The position numbers and the translations under genes are program-made. From Gemmatimonadota bacterium (lineage in GTDB: Bacteria; Latescibacterota; UBA2968), in contig JAPPAB010000022.1 in the NCBI GenBank assembly GCA_026705765.1, positions 1 through 35,217 on the forward strand: DNA of 35,217 bases, given 5' to 3'. The notes under the pieces were generated by a model. It ran no database searches. It saw only the letters and a list, made by a program, of their open reading frames with translations, and had not been told where the DNA came from. Below, in pieces: positions 17,074 through 24,805 of the stretch (position 1 is the stretch's first letter; every line of letters begins with the position of its first letter).

Positions 17074-18633
17074 TCAGGCATACTCCGGTAAAAAAACCTC
17101 AATCAACGTCGGACCCTCGGCCTGCAACGCCTCTTCGAGCGCCTCGCCAAACCCCCGTCCATCAGTCACGCGAACACTCTGCATACCAAAACTCTGTGCA
17201 AACATCACAAAATCGGGATTCGCCAACGCCACGGCAATATTCCGCCCATCACATTCCCGATCCTGCGCTCGTTTAATCGCGTCATAAGTATTGTCATTAC
17301 ACAAAACAACCGGTAGAGATATTTTTTGCTGAACCGCGGTAGAAAGCTCTGTCGCCGTGTACATAAACCCACCATCGCCGCACAGCGACACCACCTGCTT
17401 ATCTGGACACGCGATCTTGGCACCCACAGCCGCCGGCATGGAAAACCCCAGCGTTCCATAAACAGTAGGCGACAAAAACGTGCGCGGCTGATAAACCGGA
17501 AAATGGCGACGCGCCTGATAGCTAATCATCGTCATATCGTTCACAACCACCGCATCCCGATCCAGAACATCCCGCAAAATCCCCAGCAACTCTGGAAAAG
17601 GGCTCTCCTCCCACTGACCGGACGCCTGCGACACAGAACCACGGACATCCCAAGCGGTCTTTACCCCATCCAAACGCGCGTACAAACCCCTCAACCCCGC
17701 ACCAGCATCGCCAATCAGCGCAACATCTGGCTCAAACGACCGCCCGATCACATCCGGATCAATATCCAGATGAATGAGCTTCTCCGGTGTCCCCTTCCAC
17801 ATCTGCTCAAACCGAAAACCCAAACGCGTACCCACAGCAATCACCACATCCGCCTCATTCAAACACTTGTTCATCCTCTCACCGCGCACCAGCAATCGGT
17901 GATCCGCCGGAACAGCCCCCTGTCCATTCGCAGTAACAGCCACCGGCAATCCGAGTTTCTCCGCCAACTGAATCACATCATCACTCGCATCTTGCGTTCC
18001 CCCACCCGCAATCAACACCGGCTTCCTCGCAGACTGAATCATCTCCGCCGCCGCATCGAGCGCGGCCTCCTCAGGCTTGTGCGGCGGACGGTGCGCAGGC
18101 TCGTCAATATTTACCTCTGCCTCTTCCTTAAAAACATCCAGTGGAACCTCCAAAATATAGGGCCGGGGACGCCCGTACTTCATCGCCTCAAAACCCTCTG
18201 ATAGCGCATCCGGTATCTCCTCCACACGCGACACGCGCTGCCCGCGTCCCGTCACCGAAAACAACGTGCCAAACTGATCGCGCATATCATGTAAGACACC
18301 CGCATCTGTGCCATTGGTTTCATCCGTCGGGCCACTGCATATCAGCAACACGGGCGACGACTCCGCGTGCGCTTCCCCAATCGGCGTCAACGCATTCACC
18401 GCCGCTGGTCCCGTCGTCGTCAACGCCACGCCTACACGCCCAGAAGCCCGCGCATACCCATCCGCCATAAAACCCGCCCCCTGCTCGTGCCGCGTCGTCA
18501 CATGCCGAATCCGCGGATGCTCGTACAGCGCATCGTAAAGCGCCAGCGTGTGAACCCCCGGAATCCCAAACACCACATCCACCCCCCAGGCATCCAGCGT
18601 CTCAACCACAGCCTGACCGCCAGTCATCAACAT
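17074..18633 (-). CDS. Thiamine-diphosphate-dependent decarboxylase/synthase-like enzyme
   Basis: A 519-residue cytoplasmic ThDP enzyme of the acetolactate synthase/benzoylformate decarboxylase superfamily. The Pyr domain has the catalytic Glu in TRHEQGA (E50). The central domain carries a nucleotide-like fold, and the C-terminal PP domain has GDGGFMYTATEL followed by NDNTYDAI for Mg-ThDP binding. The FGIPGVHTLALYDAL start and RHEQGAGFMADGYAR resemble 5-guanidino-2-oxopentanoate decarboxylase (AruI)-type enzymes more than true acetohydroxyacid synthase. No regulatory subunit is present. AAAGGATGG lies before the ATG. The PcfJ-like gene follows in the same direction after 56 bases, perhaps in one transcript. 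Substrate is probably a 2-oxo acid; the exact reaction is unassigned. Confidence 0.85.
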   Translation of the reverse strand: MLMTGGQAVVETLDAWGVDVVFGIPGVHTLALYDALYEHPRIRHVTTRHEQGAGFMADGYARASGRVGVALTTTGPAAVNALTPIGEAHAESSPVLLICSGPTDETNGTDAGVLHDMRDQFGTLFSVTGRGQRVSRVEEIPDALSEGFEAMKYGRPRPYILEVPLDVFKEEAEVNIDEPAHRPPHKPEEAALDAAAEMIQSARKPVLIAGGGTQDASDDVIQLAEKLGLPVAVTANGQGAVPADHRLLVRGERMNKCLNEADVVIAVGTRLGFRFEQMWKGTPEKLIHLDIDPDVIGRSFEPDVALIGDAGAGLRGLYARLDGVKTAWDVRGSVSQASGQWEESPFPELLGILRDVLDRDAVVVNDMTMISYQARRHFPVYQPRTFLSPTVYGTLGFSMPAAVGAKIACPDKQVVSLCGDGGFMYTATELSTAVQQKISLPVVLCNDNTYDAIKRAQDRECDGRNIAVALANPDFVMFAQSFGMQSVRVTDGRGFGEALEEALQAEGPTLIEVFLPEYA

Positions 18634-18787
18634 AATCCCATCCTTTCAATCGAATAATCAAAACTCACCCCGCCAATATACAACCAAAATCCCCCACCGT
18701 CAGACCAAATTTGAACTGGCTTGCAAATCCTTTGGCAACGCGCTATTTTGAAGTGTAAAGAGTAACCTTTCTTATTTGATAGGCTGG

Positions 18788-18813
18788 ATCGCGGCTCAAC
18801 ATCATGCCGCGAT
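18788..18813. repeat. Perfect 8-bp stem hairpin
   Basis: ATCGCGGC (18788-18795) and GCCGCGAT (18806-18813) are exact inverse complements around a 10-base loop. On the plus strand it is followed after a few bases by six T (18821-18826), but no plus-strand gene ends upstream within 3.5 kb. It may be a dispersed palindrome or a transcription barrier. Confidence 0.6.
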
Positions 18814-18826
18814 GACAACCTTTTTT

Positions 18827-18856
18827 ATCTGCGTCTATCTGCGTCCATCTGCGGAT
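18827..18856. repeat. 10-bp tandem repeat, ATCTGCGTCY
   Basis: Three tandem units, ATCTGCGTCT, ATCTGCGTCC and ATCTGCGGAT, sit just ahead of the start of the flavin monooxygenase-like gene. Similar ATCTGCGT strings occur between genes in several phyla (recalled, not searched). Function unknown. Confidence 0.7.
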
Positions 18857-18882
18857 ACTTTTATTTTTCTGAAAACCATACC

Positions 18883-19968
18883 ATGAACACCATCATTATC
18901 GGCGGTGGGCAGGCCGGCATAACACTGAGTTATTACTTGCAACAACGCGGGGTCGAGCACCTCGTATTGGAACGCGACCGGGCGTTCTCTGCCTGGCACA
19001 ACTGCTGGGACAGCTTTCGGTTAAACACCGCAAATTGGATGAACACATTGCCCGGCATGCAAAAACCATTTGCACCGCAAAAAGCGTGGTATGACACTGC
19101 CACACGCGAAGAAGCACTCGACTATTTCCAGACGTATCGTCAGATGGTCAATCCCCCATTAAAAGAAGGCGTCACCGTCACACAAGTCGCCGAAGGAGAA
19201 AACACCTGGCACGTCCATACAGACACCAAAACCTATCAAACAACCAACGTCGCCATCTGCACCGGGCATGCAGCCCAACCCTTTGTCCCAGACGCCGCCA
19301 AAAACCTGCCGCAAACAACCCCCCAGTTACACTCATCAACCTATCGAAAACCCGACCAGATCACAACGCCAAATGTCCTCATCGTCGGCAGCGGCAGCAG
19401 TGGGGTTCAAATCTGCCTGGACCTGGCGCAATCGGACCAATTTGAAACCCTCTCATTTGCACTCAGCGGCAACGGCGTCGTCCCCTGGTCTATACTGGGC
19501 ATCCCCATCGGTGTATTCTCCCGCATGCTCCCAGTATTTGAAATCCAGCGACAAACGCGAATCGGACGGCGCATTATGCACCAATGGCAAGGAGGCGACC
19601 CCGCCATGGCACCATCGCCGCGCTGGCTTTCAAAACACCACGGCGTACAACGGGTTGGCCGCGTAATAGATGCCGACCACCGCGGAATCCACTGTGCCGA
19701 CGGCGAAATTATCAGCCTAAAAAACCTGACCGTCTTATGGTGTACCGGCTTTAGACCCGACCACAAATTTATCCGCGTACACCATCCCAAAACCGCATTT
19801 GACAAAAACGGCCCCATTCACACACGCGGCGTCTGCATCCCGGGCCTGTTCTTCGTCGGCTTAAAATTTCAACACACCGTCGGATCGCATCTCCTGCGCG
19901 GCGTGGGACGCGACGCGGAATACATCGCACAGAAAATCGCAGAAAGGAACCATCGCAATGCCTCGTGA
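18883..19968 (+). CDS. FAD/NAD(P)-binding oxidoreductase, flavin monooxygenase-like (CzcO/YUCCA type)
   Basis: A 361-residue cytoplasmic flavoprotein. The FAD-binding Rossmann motif is IIIGGGQAG (G7, G9, G12) and the NAD(P)-binding one is LIVGSGSSG (G169, G171, G174). Between them HSSTYRKP (about 150-157) resembles the FMO-type FxGxxxHxxxY element. It probably oxygenates or hydroxylates a small substrate using NADPH and O2; substrate unknown. It is the first gene of the plus-strand catabolic cluster and overlaps the next gene by 11 bases, so the two are translationally coupled. The ribosome site is weak. Confidence 0.83.
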   Translation: MNTIIIGGGQAGITLSYYLQQRGVEHLVLERDRAFSAWHNCWDSFRLNTANWMNTLPGMQKPFAPQKAWYDTATREEALDYFQTYRQMVNPPLKEGVTVTQVAEGENTWHVHTDTKTYQTTNVAICTGHAAQPFVPDAAKNLPQTTPQLHSSTYRKPDQITTPNVLIVGSGSSGVQICLDLAQSDQFETLSFALSGNGVVPWSILGIPIGVFSRMLPVFEIQRQTRIGRRIMHQWQGGDPAMAPSPRWLSKHHGVQRVGRVIDADHRGIHCADGEIISLKNLTVLWCTGFRPDHKFIRVHHPKTAFDKNGPIHTRGVCIPGLFFVGLKFQHTVGSHLLRGVGRDAEYIAQKIAERNHRNAS

Positions 19969-21007
19969 ACAAAACATCCGCCTCGGCCTGATCGGCTGCG
20001 GCGGCATCGTCCAAAAATCCCATCTCCAGGGCCTGCTCGACATACCCGACCTCGTAAATATCTCGGCAATAGCCGATCCCATCCCCGAAAACAGAAATCG
20101 CGTTGGCACAGCAGCAGACATCATTTCAGAACAACGCTACGAAGACCACCGCCACATGCTCGACCGCGCCGAACTCGACGCCGTCATCATCGCCACCCCC
20201 CATCACCTGCACGCCGAACACGTCATCGAAGCCGCACAGGCGGGCGTCGCCATCATCTCGGAAAAACCCATGGCAACATCCCTCGAAGAAGCCGACCGCC
20301 TCCTCGAAGCCGTAAAAAAACACAACGTCCCCTACGCCATCGTACACAACTTCCTCTACACACCCGGCACCGCAGAAGCACTCCGACTATTGCGCGAGGA
20401 AAACACAGGCACACCCCAAACGGGCCGCGCCCTCTCCCTCTTTGGCAAAACAGAGGATCAGGCCGACCCCAACAGCGTCTGGCGCGCATCCAGAGCAGCC
20501 GGCGGCGGTTGCATCGGCGACAGTGCCTACCACGAAATTTACCTCATCGAAACCATGATCGGCTCACCCGTGCGCTATGTCGAAGCCCGCGTACAGACCA
20601 AATTCTTCGACTTCGACGTCGATGACGTCGCCTTTCTCCTTTTTGAACACGAAAACGGCGCAATCTCCACCGTCTCAACATCCTGGGGCATGCCCGGCGG
20701 TGACCAGAGTATATGCGAAGTCTATACCCGCACACATGCCATCCGCATTGTCGGACGCGGACGCGAACTCCGCTACCTCGACAAAGCCGACCGCAGATGG
20801 CAACCCGTTGACCTCGACCACGGCCTCGACAATGACGCCCTATCCCGCGCCGGACACGCCAACTATTTTGCCGCCACCTTCAAAGCACTCGCAGAAGGCA
20901 ATCCTCCCCCCATCACCGCCGAACACGCCCGTCACAACCTCTCGCTCATCCACGCCGCGCACAAAGCCACAACACAGCGCAAAGCCATCGATGTCACCGA
21001 ACTATAA
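19958..21007 (+). CDS. Gfo/Idh/MocA-family oxidoreductase
   Basis: A 349-residue cytoplasmic NAD(P)-dependent dehydrogenase. The N-terminal Rossmann motif is LGLIGCGGIVQKSH (G13, G15, G16), followed by the family's EKPMATS loop (102-108, catalytic Lys 103). The C-terminal alpha/beta domain carries GGGCIGDSAYHEIYLIETMIG, with the Asp and His typical of sugar- and inositol-acting members. AAGGA lies nine bases before the ATG. It overlaps the flavoprotein gene and is followed 11 bases later by a sulfatase, which fits oxidation of a sugar released by the cluster's hydrolases. The specific sugar is not predictable. Confidence 0.9.
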   Translation: MPREQNIRLGLIGCGGIVQKSHLQGLLDIPDLVNISAIADPIPENRNRVGTAADIISEQRYEDHRHMLDRAELDAVIIATPHHLHAEHVIEAAQAGVAIISEKPMATSLEEADRLLEAVKKHNVPYAIVHNFLYTPGTAEALRLLREENTGTPQTGRALSLFGKTEDQADPNSVWRASRAAGGGCIGDSAYHEIYLIETMIGSPVRYVEARVQTKFFDFDVDDVAFLLFEHENGAISTVSTSWGMPGGDQSICEVYTRTHAIRIVGRGRELRYLDKADRRWQPVDLDHGLDNDALSRAGHANYFAATFKALAEGNPPPITAEHARHNLSLIHAAHKATTQRKAIDVTEL

Positions 21008-21018
21008 AAGGAATATCC

Positions 21019-22509
21019 ATGTCCAATCCCAACATCATCTACATCTACGGCGACGACCTGGGCCGCGGCATGCTCTCCTGCTACGGCCAAAAACACTTTC
21101 AAACCCCCAATATCGACCGCCTCGCCCGCGAAGGCTTGCAATTCACCCGCGCCTATGGCTGCATCTTTTGCGCCCCGGCGCGCGCCAGCCTCATGACCGG
21201 CTATCACGACGCACACGCGGGCCGATGGACCTTCACCAGAGGCGGTCTCTACCGCCCCATGGCCGAAGGCACGATGACCTTTGAACACATCGCCGAACTC
21301 ATCAATAATACCGGCCTTCAAGAACGCCCCGACGAAGTCTTTCTCGCGCAAATCGCGCAACGCGCTGGCTATGTCACGGGACAAATCGGCAAACTCGAAT
21401 GGGGCTTTGCCACAACACCAGAACGCATTCATCGGCATGGATGGGATTACCACTACGGCTACTACGATCATCAACTCTGCCACGGCTTCTATCCGCCATT
21501 CCTCTTTGAAAATGGCGACATCTTCGAAATACCCGGCAACACCCATCCCGACTGCGGCAACCACCCCGGTTCAGAATCCCCGGAAAACGCGGCCATCCGT
21601 CACGACATGACCGGGAAAGTCACCTACTCCCAGGACCTCTTCAACGACAAAATCGTCGATTTCCTCCGCAAAAATCGCAACCAACCCTTCTTCCTCTTCC
21701 ACCCTTCGCAACTGCCCCACGGACCCATCTCCGTTCCCGAAATTCACCCGGGTGTAAAAGACGCGCCAGAACTCACCGGCTTTGAAAAAGAATACGCATC
21801 CATGATCCTCCGCCTCGACGACACCGTTGGCATCATCCTCAATGAACTCGACGAACTCGGCATTGCCGACAACACCATCGTCTTCTTCAGCTCTGACAAC
21901 GGCCACGAAATCTACGCCGCACAACAAGGCCGCACCGTCAAAAGACAAAGCCTCGACGGCATTCGCTATGACGACATCACCACCCGACACACAACAGAAC
22001 AAAGCGGTGATGTATTTAATGGCAACGACGGCATGGCCGGCCTCAAATGGACGAGCTGGGAAGGCGGCACCCGCCTGCCCTACATCGCGCGCTGGCCCGG
22101 TCACATCTCCCCCGGCACAACCGATCACATGATCGCCAATTACGATTTTATGCCCACGCTATCCGATCTCACAGGACAGGAAACACCCGACTGGAAAGAC
22201 GGCGAATCCTTCTTACCCACCCTTCTGGGCAAAGAGCAACGCCCCCACGCACCCGTCGTCTTTTCCTCGCGCCTCGGTCCCGCCCTCACCACAGCCGACG
22301 GCTGGAAATTGCGCCACATCAACAAAACCAACGGCTTTCAACTCTACAACATCCTGGACGACTACCGGGAAGAAAACGACCTCGCTGCCGAATATCCCGA
22401 CAAAGCCGATCAACTCGCACGCCAACTCCTCAGGGCCTGCGACGGCAACTTTGCCCACGGCAACCCCGATATGCATCTGGCGTACATCCATTTAGGGGAG
22501 GACACATGA
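21019..22509 (+). CDS. Sulfatase 1 (type I, formylglycine-dependent), cytosolic
   Basis: A 496-residue alkaline-phosphatase-fold sulfatase that would hydrolyse sulfate esters. The catalytic motif CAPARASLMTG starts at C51 (to be converted to formylglycine) with R55. Calcium ligands D12 and D13 lie in NIIYIYGDDLG, and FFSSDNGHE gives the second Asp/Asn pair. No signal peptide or lipobox is present, so it should act in the cytoplasm. AAAGGA precedes the ATG. Its TGA overlaps the ATG of the PhyH gene (ATGA). The motif's CxPxR form can be matured by FGE or the radical-SAM enzyme; neither is in the window. Confidence 0.93.
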   Translation: MSNPNIIYIYGDDLGRGMLSCYGQKHFQTPNIDRLAREGLQFTRAYGCIFCAPARASLMTGYHDAHAGRWTFTRGGLYRPMAEGTMTFEHIAELINNTGLQERPDEVFLAQIAQRAGYVTGQIGKLEWGFATTPERIHRHGWDYHYGYYDHQLCHGFYPPFLFENGDIFEIPGNTHPDCGNHPGSESPENAAIRHDMTGKVTYSQDLFNDKIVDFLRKNRNQPFFLFHPSQLPHGPISVPEIHPGVKDAPELTGFEKEYASMILRLDDTVGIILNELDELGIADNTIVFFSSDNGHEIYAAQQGRTVKRQSLDGIRYDDITTRHTTEQSGDVFNGNDGMAGLKWTSWEGGTRLPYIARWPGHISPGTTDHMIANYDFMPTLSDLTGQETPDWKDGESFLPTLLGKEQRPHAPVVFSSRLGPALTTADGWKLRHINKTNGFQLYNILDDYREENDLAAEYPDKADQLARQLLRACDGNFAHGNPDMHLAYIHLGEDT

Positions 22510-23288
22510 ACCATCTCACACCCGATGACATCGCCCAATTCGACGAAGAGGGATACCTCGTATTCGAAGGCCTCTTCGACCACGACCTCAACGAACGCAT
22601 CAAAGCCGATGTCGATCAACTCATGATCGACCGCGAAACGGACAAACGCCGCATGCTCATGGCGTATCCAGAACTCGGCCTGCTCACATCTGAACCGAGC
22701 GTTGTAGATCGCGTGGCCGATCTGATGAAAGGCAAAAAATTCGTCCATCACCACATCCACGCCCGGTGGCAACTCCCCGGAGAACGCGGGGTAGCATGGC
22801 ATCAGGATTACGCACAAATCCCACACACAAATCGCTCGCACCTCATGGTCCACGTATTCATGTACATGGACGGCCTGAACGGCGAAGTGGGCGACCTCCT
22901 CGTCATGCCCGGCACCCACAAAAAAGTCATGGCCAACGATGCCTTTCGCCAATTTCAATTCGAAGACCTGCCCGGCTCGCGCACCATCGACAACCTGACC
23001 CCCGGCTCCATCATCATCGTCCACTCCGCCCTGCAACACGCCCGCCGACCCAAACCCGGCGGTGGCATTTACAAACGCTACTTCATCGACACCTCCTACT
23101 GTGAAGAAGGTATCCTCTGGCCCTCCTATCCCAACATCGCCGAAATCAACCGCGTCGCCCTCGAAACCGGCTGTGATCGGAACGGCAAATACGCCTTCCT
23201 CTACGACACCAGCCAGTTCTTTGAGCGCAGGGATTACATGGATGCGCTCAATGAGAAAAATCAGGGCAGTATCGTGTTGCAATTGTAG
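22506..23288 (+). CDS. Phytanoyl-CoA dioxygenase (PhyH) family Fe(II)/2-oxoglutarate oxygenase
   Basis: A 260-residue cytoplasmic oxygenase of the PhyH family. The iron triad is H99-x-D101 in WHQDYAQ and probably H178 in LQHARRP. R191 in YKRYFIDT probably binds 2-oxoglutarate. The central LLVMPGTHK is also typical. The start is the ATG at 22506, which overlaps the sulfatase stop as ATGA after GGGGAGG. The frame stays open far upstream inside the sulfatase, but that is a shadow. Family members hydroxylate a wide range of small substrates. Adjacent to a sulfatase it could oxidise a desulfated or alkyl-sulfated product. Substrate unknown. Confidence 0.9.
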   Translation: MNHLTPDDIAQFDEEGYLVFEGLFDHDLNERIKADVDQLMIDRETDKRRMLMAYPELGLLTSEPSVVDRVADLMKGKKFVHHHIHARWQLPGERGVAWHQDYAQIPHTNRSHLMVHVFMYMDGLNGEVGDLLVMPGTHKKVMANDAFRQFQFEDLPGSRTIDNLTPGSIIIVHSALQHARRPKPGGGIYKRYFIDTSYCEEGILWPSYPNIAEINRVALETGCDRNGKYAFLYDTSQFFERRDYMDALNEKNQGSIVLQL

Positions 23289-23392
23289 CATGCGATCATC
23301 CCATGGGAAACAAAATGTACTTGATTAAATAGAGACATTGTATATTTATTACATGATCTAATCACCCAATAAAAACGAGAAAGGAAACTGCC
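23289..23392 (+). promoter_or_regulatory. AT-rich gap, possible internal promoter
   Basis: This is the only gap of about 100 bases inside the catabolic cluster, and it is markedly AT-rich (TTGATTAAATAG...TATATTTATT). A TTGATT and a downstream TAT-rich box resemble a weak promoter, but spacing is not ideal. GAAAGGA is the ribosome site of the following gene. It could restart transcription for the second half of the cluster. Confidence 0.3.
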
Positions 23393-24802
23393 ATGGCAGA
23401 CAAACCCGTCTTATTGACCGACGAGCAAATGCAGCAATTCATCCGCGATGGATATTTGATCCTCCACCCCGACTTCCCGGAGGGATTTCACGAAAAAGTC
23501 TATAAACGCATTGATGAATCCTTCGAAAAAAACAGCGGCAGAAATCCCGGCAACAACCTCCTCCCCGCCGTACCAGAACTGCAAGACGTATGGGATCACC
23601 CCATTGTCCACGGCGCATTTTCCAGCATCCTCGGACCCGATTATTATCTGCACCTGCACCGTCACGTACACGAAAGCCGCCCGGGCAGCGATGCGCGCAC
23701 CATGCACAAAGACAGCTTGCACAACAGCCGATTTTGCGCCGACCAAAACCGCCGCCATCACCACTGCCGCTGGATGATGGCGATGTATTACCCCCAGGAC
23801 ACACCCCGCGAAATGGGACCGACCAGCGTAACCCCCAGATCGCAATACATCACCGCCCGCGACCAGGATGGAGAACACCTCTTCACAACCGGACCCGCGG
23901 GAACCGTCGCACTCATCCACTACGACATCCTGCACAAAAAAGAAGCCAACTACACGGACATCACGCGCCACATGGTCAAATTCCTATTCACGCGCATGAC
24001 CGAGCCTACCGAACCGACATGGGATCACAGCGATGAAACATGGGTCGCATCCGACGATCCACAAGAACCGATATGGCAGGCCATGTGGGACTGGCACCTG
24101 GGCAAAGCGCCCGAACATGCGAGCAACGGAGGATCAATCGAAACCCTGAGCGGGCAACTCGCCAATCCAGACGAAGCCGCTGCCCTCCATGCCTCCTACA
24201 CCCTCGGATTACAGGGTGAAAAAGCGATCCCCGCCATGATCGACGCACTCAAAGACACGGAAGATGAGAACCCACCTCGAAACGCCGGATACGGATTCAC
24301 AAACGTCGGCGAAGTCGCCGTACCCGCACTGATCGACCTCACCAAAAATCCGGACTCCAAAATCCGCATGCGCGCAGTCGATGTACTCGGCGACCTGGGC
24401 TTGCGAGCAAAATCAGCCACGCCCGACCTCATCGCCCTGTTGCAGGACACCGACGAAGACACACGCGCGCATGCCGCGGAATCCCTGGGCACCACCAGTC
24501 AGAACAGCACGGAAGCTGTGCGCCCCCTCGCCGACATCCTCGCCACGGATGAAAGCGACTTTGTGCGACGCAATGCCGCCCTCTCCCTCGCGCGATTGGG
24601 CATCCATGCCGAAGAAGCCATTCCCGAATTGGCAGACGCCATGCGCGATGGCAACCACTACGTTCGCGGATTTGCGGTACACGGCCTCTATCGCATCGGC
24701 ACGCCCGAAGCGCTCAGAGCCGCCATGCATCGCCTCCAGGCACTGCGCTGGGACAGCGAACCCAGAGGTCAGACACAAAGAAGACCTAAAAAGGTAGCTT
24801 AA
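23393..24802 (+). CDS. PhyH-type dioxygenase fused to C-terminal HEAT repeats
   Basis: A 469-residue two-part protein. Residues about 1-205 resemble PhyH Fe(II)/2-oxoglutarate oxygenases, with iron ligands H105-x-D107 in MHKDSLH and a distal His at H176 or H181 (IHYDILHKK). Residues about 235-450 form five or six HEAT/PBS-type helical repeats, such as KIRMRAVDVLGDLGLRA, TRAHAAESLGTTSQ, FVRRNAALSLARLGIHA and YVRGFAVHGLYRIG, each about 37 residues apart. HEAT solenoids bind proteins or ligands and may dock the oxygenase to a partner. No signal peptide. AAAGGA is the ribosome site, and the ATG is 104 bases after the previous gene. The fusion is uncommon. Confidence 0.85.
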   Translation: MADKPVLLTDEQMQQFIRDGYLILHPDFPEGFHEKVYKRIDESFEKNSGRNPGNNLLPAVPELQDVWDHPIVHGAFSSILGPDYYLHLHRHVHESRPGSDARTMHKDSLHNSRFCADQNRRHHHCRWMMAMYYPQDTPREMGPTSVTPRSQYITARDQDGEHLFTTGPAGTVALIHYDILHKKEANYTDITRHMVKFLFTRMTEPTEPTWDHSDETWVASDDPQEPIWQAMWDWHLGKAPEHASNGGSIETLSGQLANPDEAAALHASYTLGLQGEKAIPAMIDALKDTEDENPPRNAGYGFTNVGEVAVPALIDLTKNPDSKIRMRAVDVLGDLGLRAKSATPDLIALLQDTDEDTRAHAAESLGTTSQNSTEAVRPLADILATDESDFVRRNAALSLARLGIHAEEAIPELADAMRDGNHYVRGFAVHGLYRIGTPEALRAAMHRLQALRWDSEPRGQTQRRPKKVA

Positions 24803-24805
24803 GAG

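Larger units (their letters stand above)
18634..18882. promoter_or_regulatory. Divergent intergenic region with hairpin, 10-bp repeats and a possible promoter
   Basis: The gap separates the minus-strand ThDP gene from the plus-strand catabolic cluster. TTGCAA (18721-18726) and TATTTT (18744-18749) are 17 bases apart and could be a sigma-70-type promoter for the cluster. A perfect hairpin pairs ATCGCGGC (18788-18795) with GCCGCGAT (18806-18813). Three 10-base repeats (ATCTGCGTCT, ATCTGCGTCC, ATCTGCGGAT) occupy 18827-18856. No gene is supported here. Confidence 0.4.

Noticed and set aside
22047-22505. Longer start for the PhyH gene, adding about 150 residues
   Set aside because: The extension lies inside sulfatase 1 in another frame, is Arg/Pro/His-rich and resembles no family; ATG 22506 starts the PhyH domain.
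20932-23291. Long minus-strand frames opposite the sulfatase and PhyH genes
   Set aside because: They are Val/Gly/Asp-rich antisense shadows of strongly biased genes, without motifs or ribosome sites.
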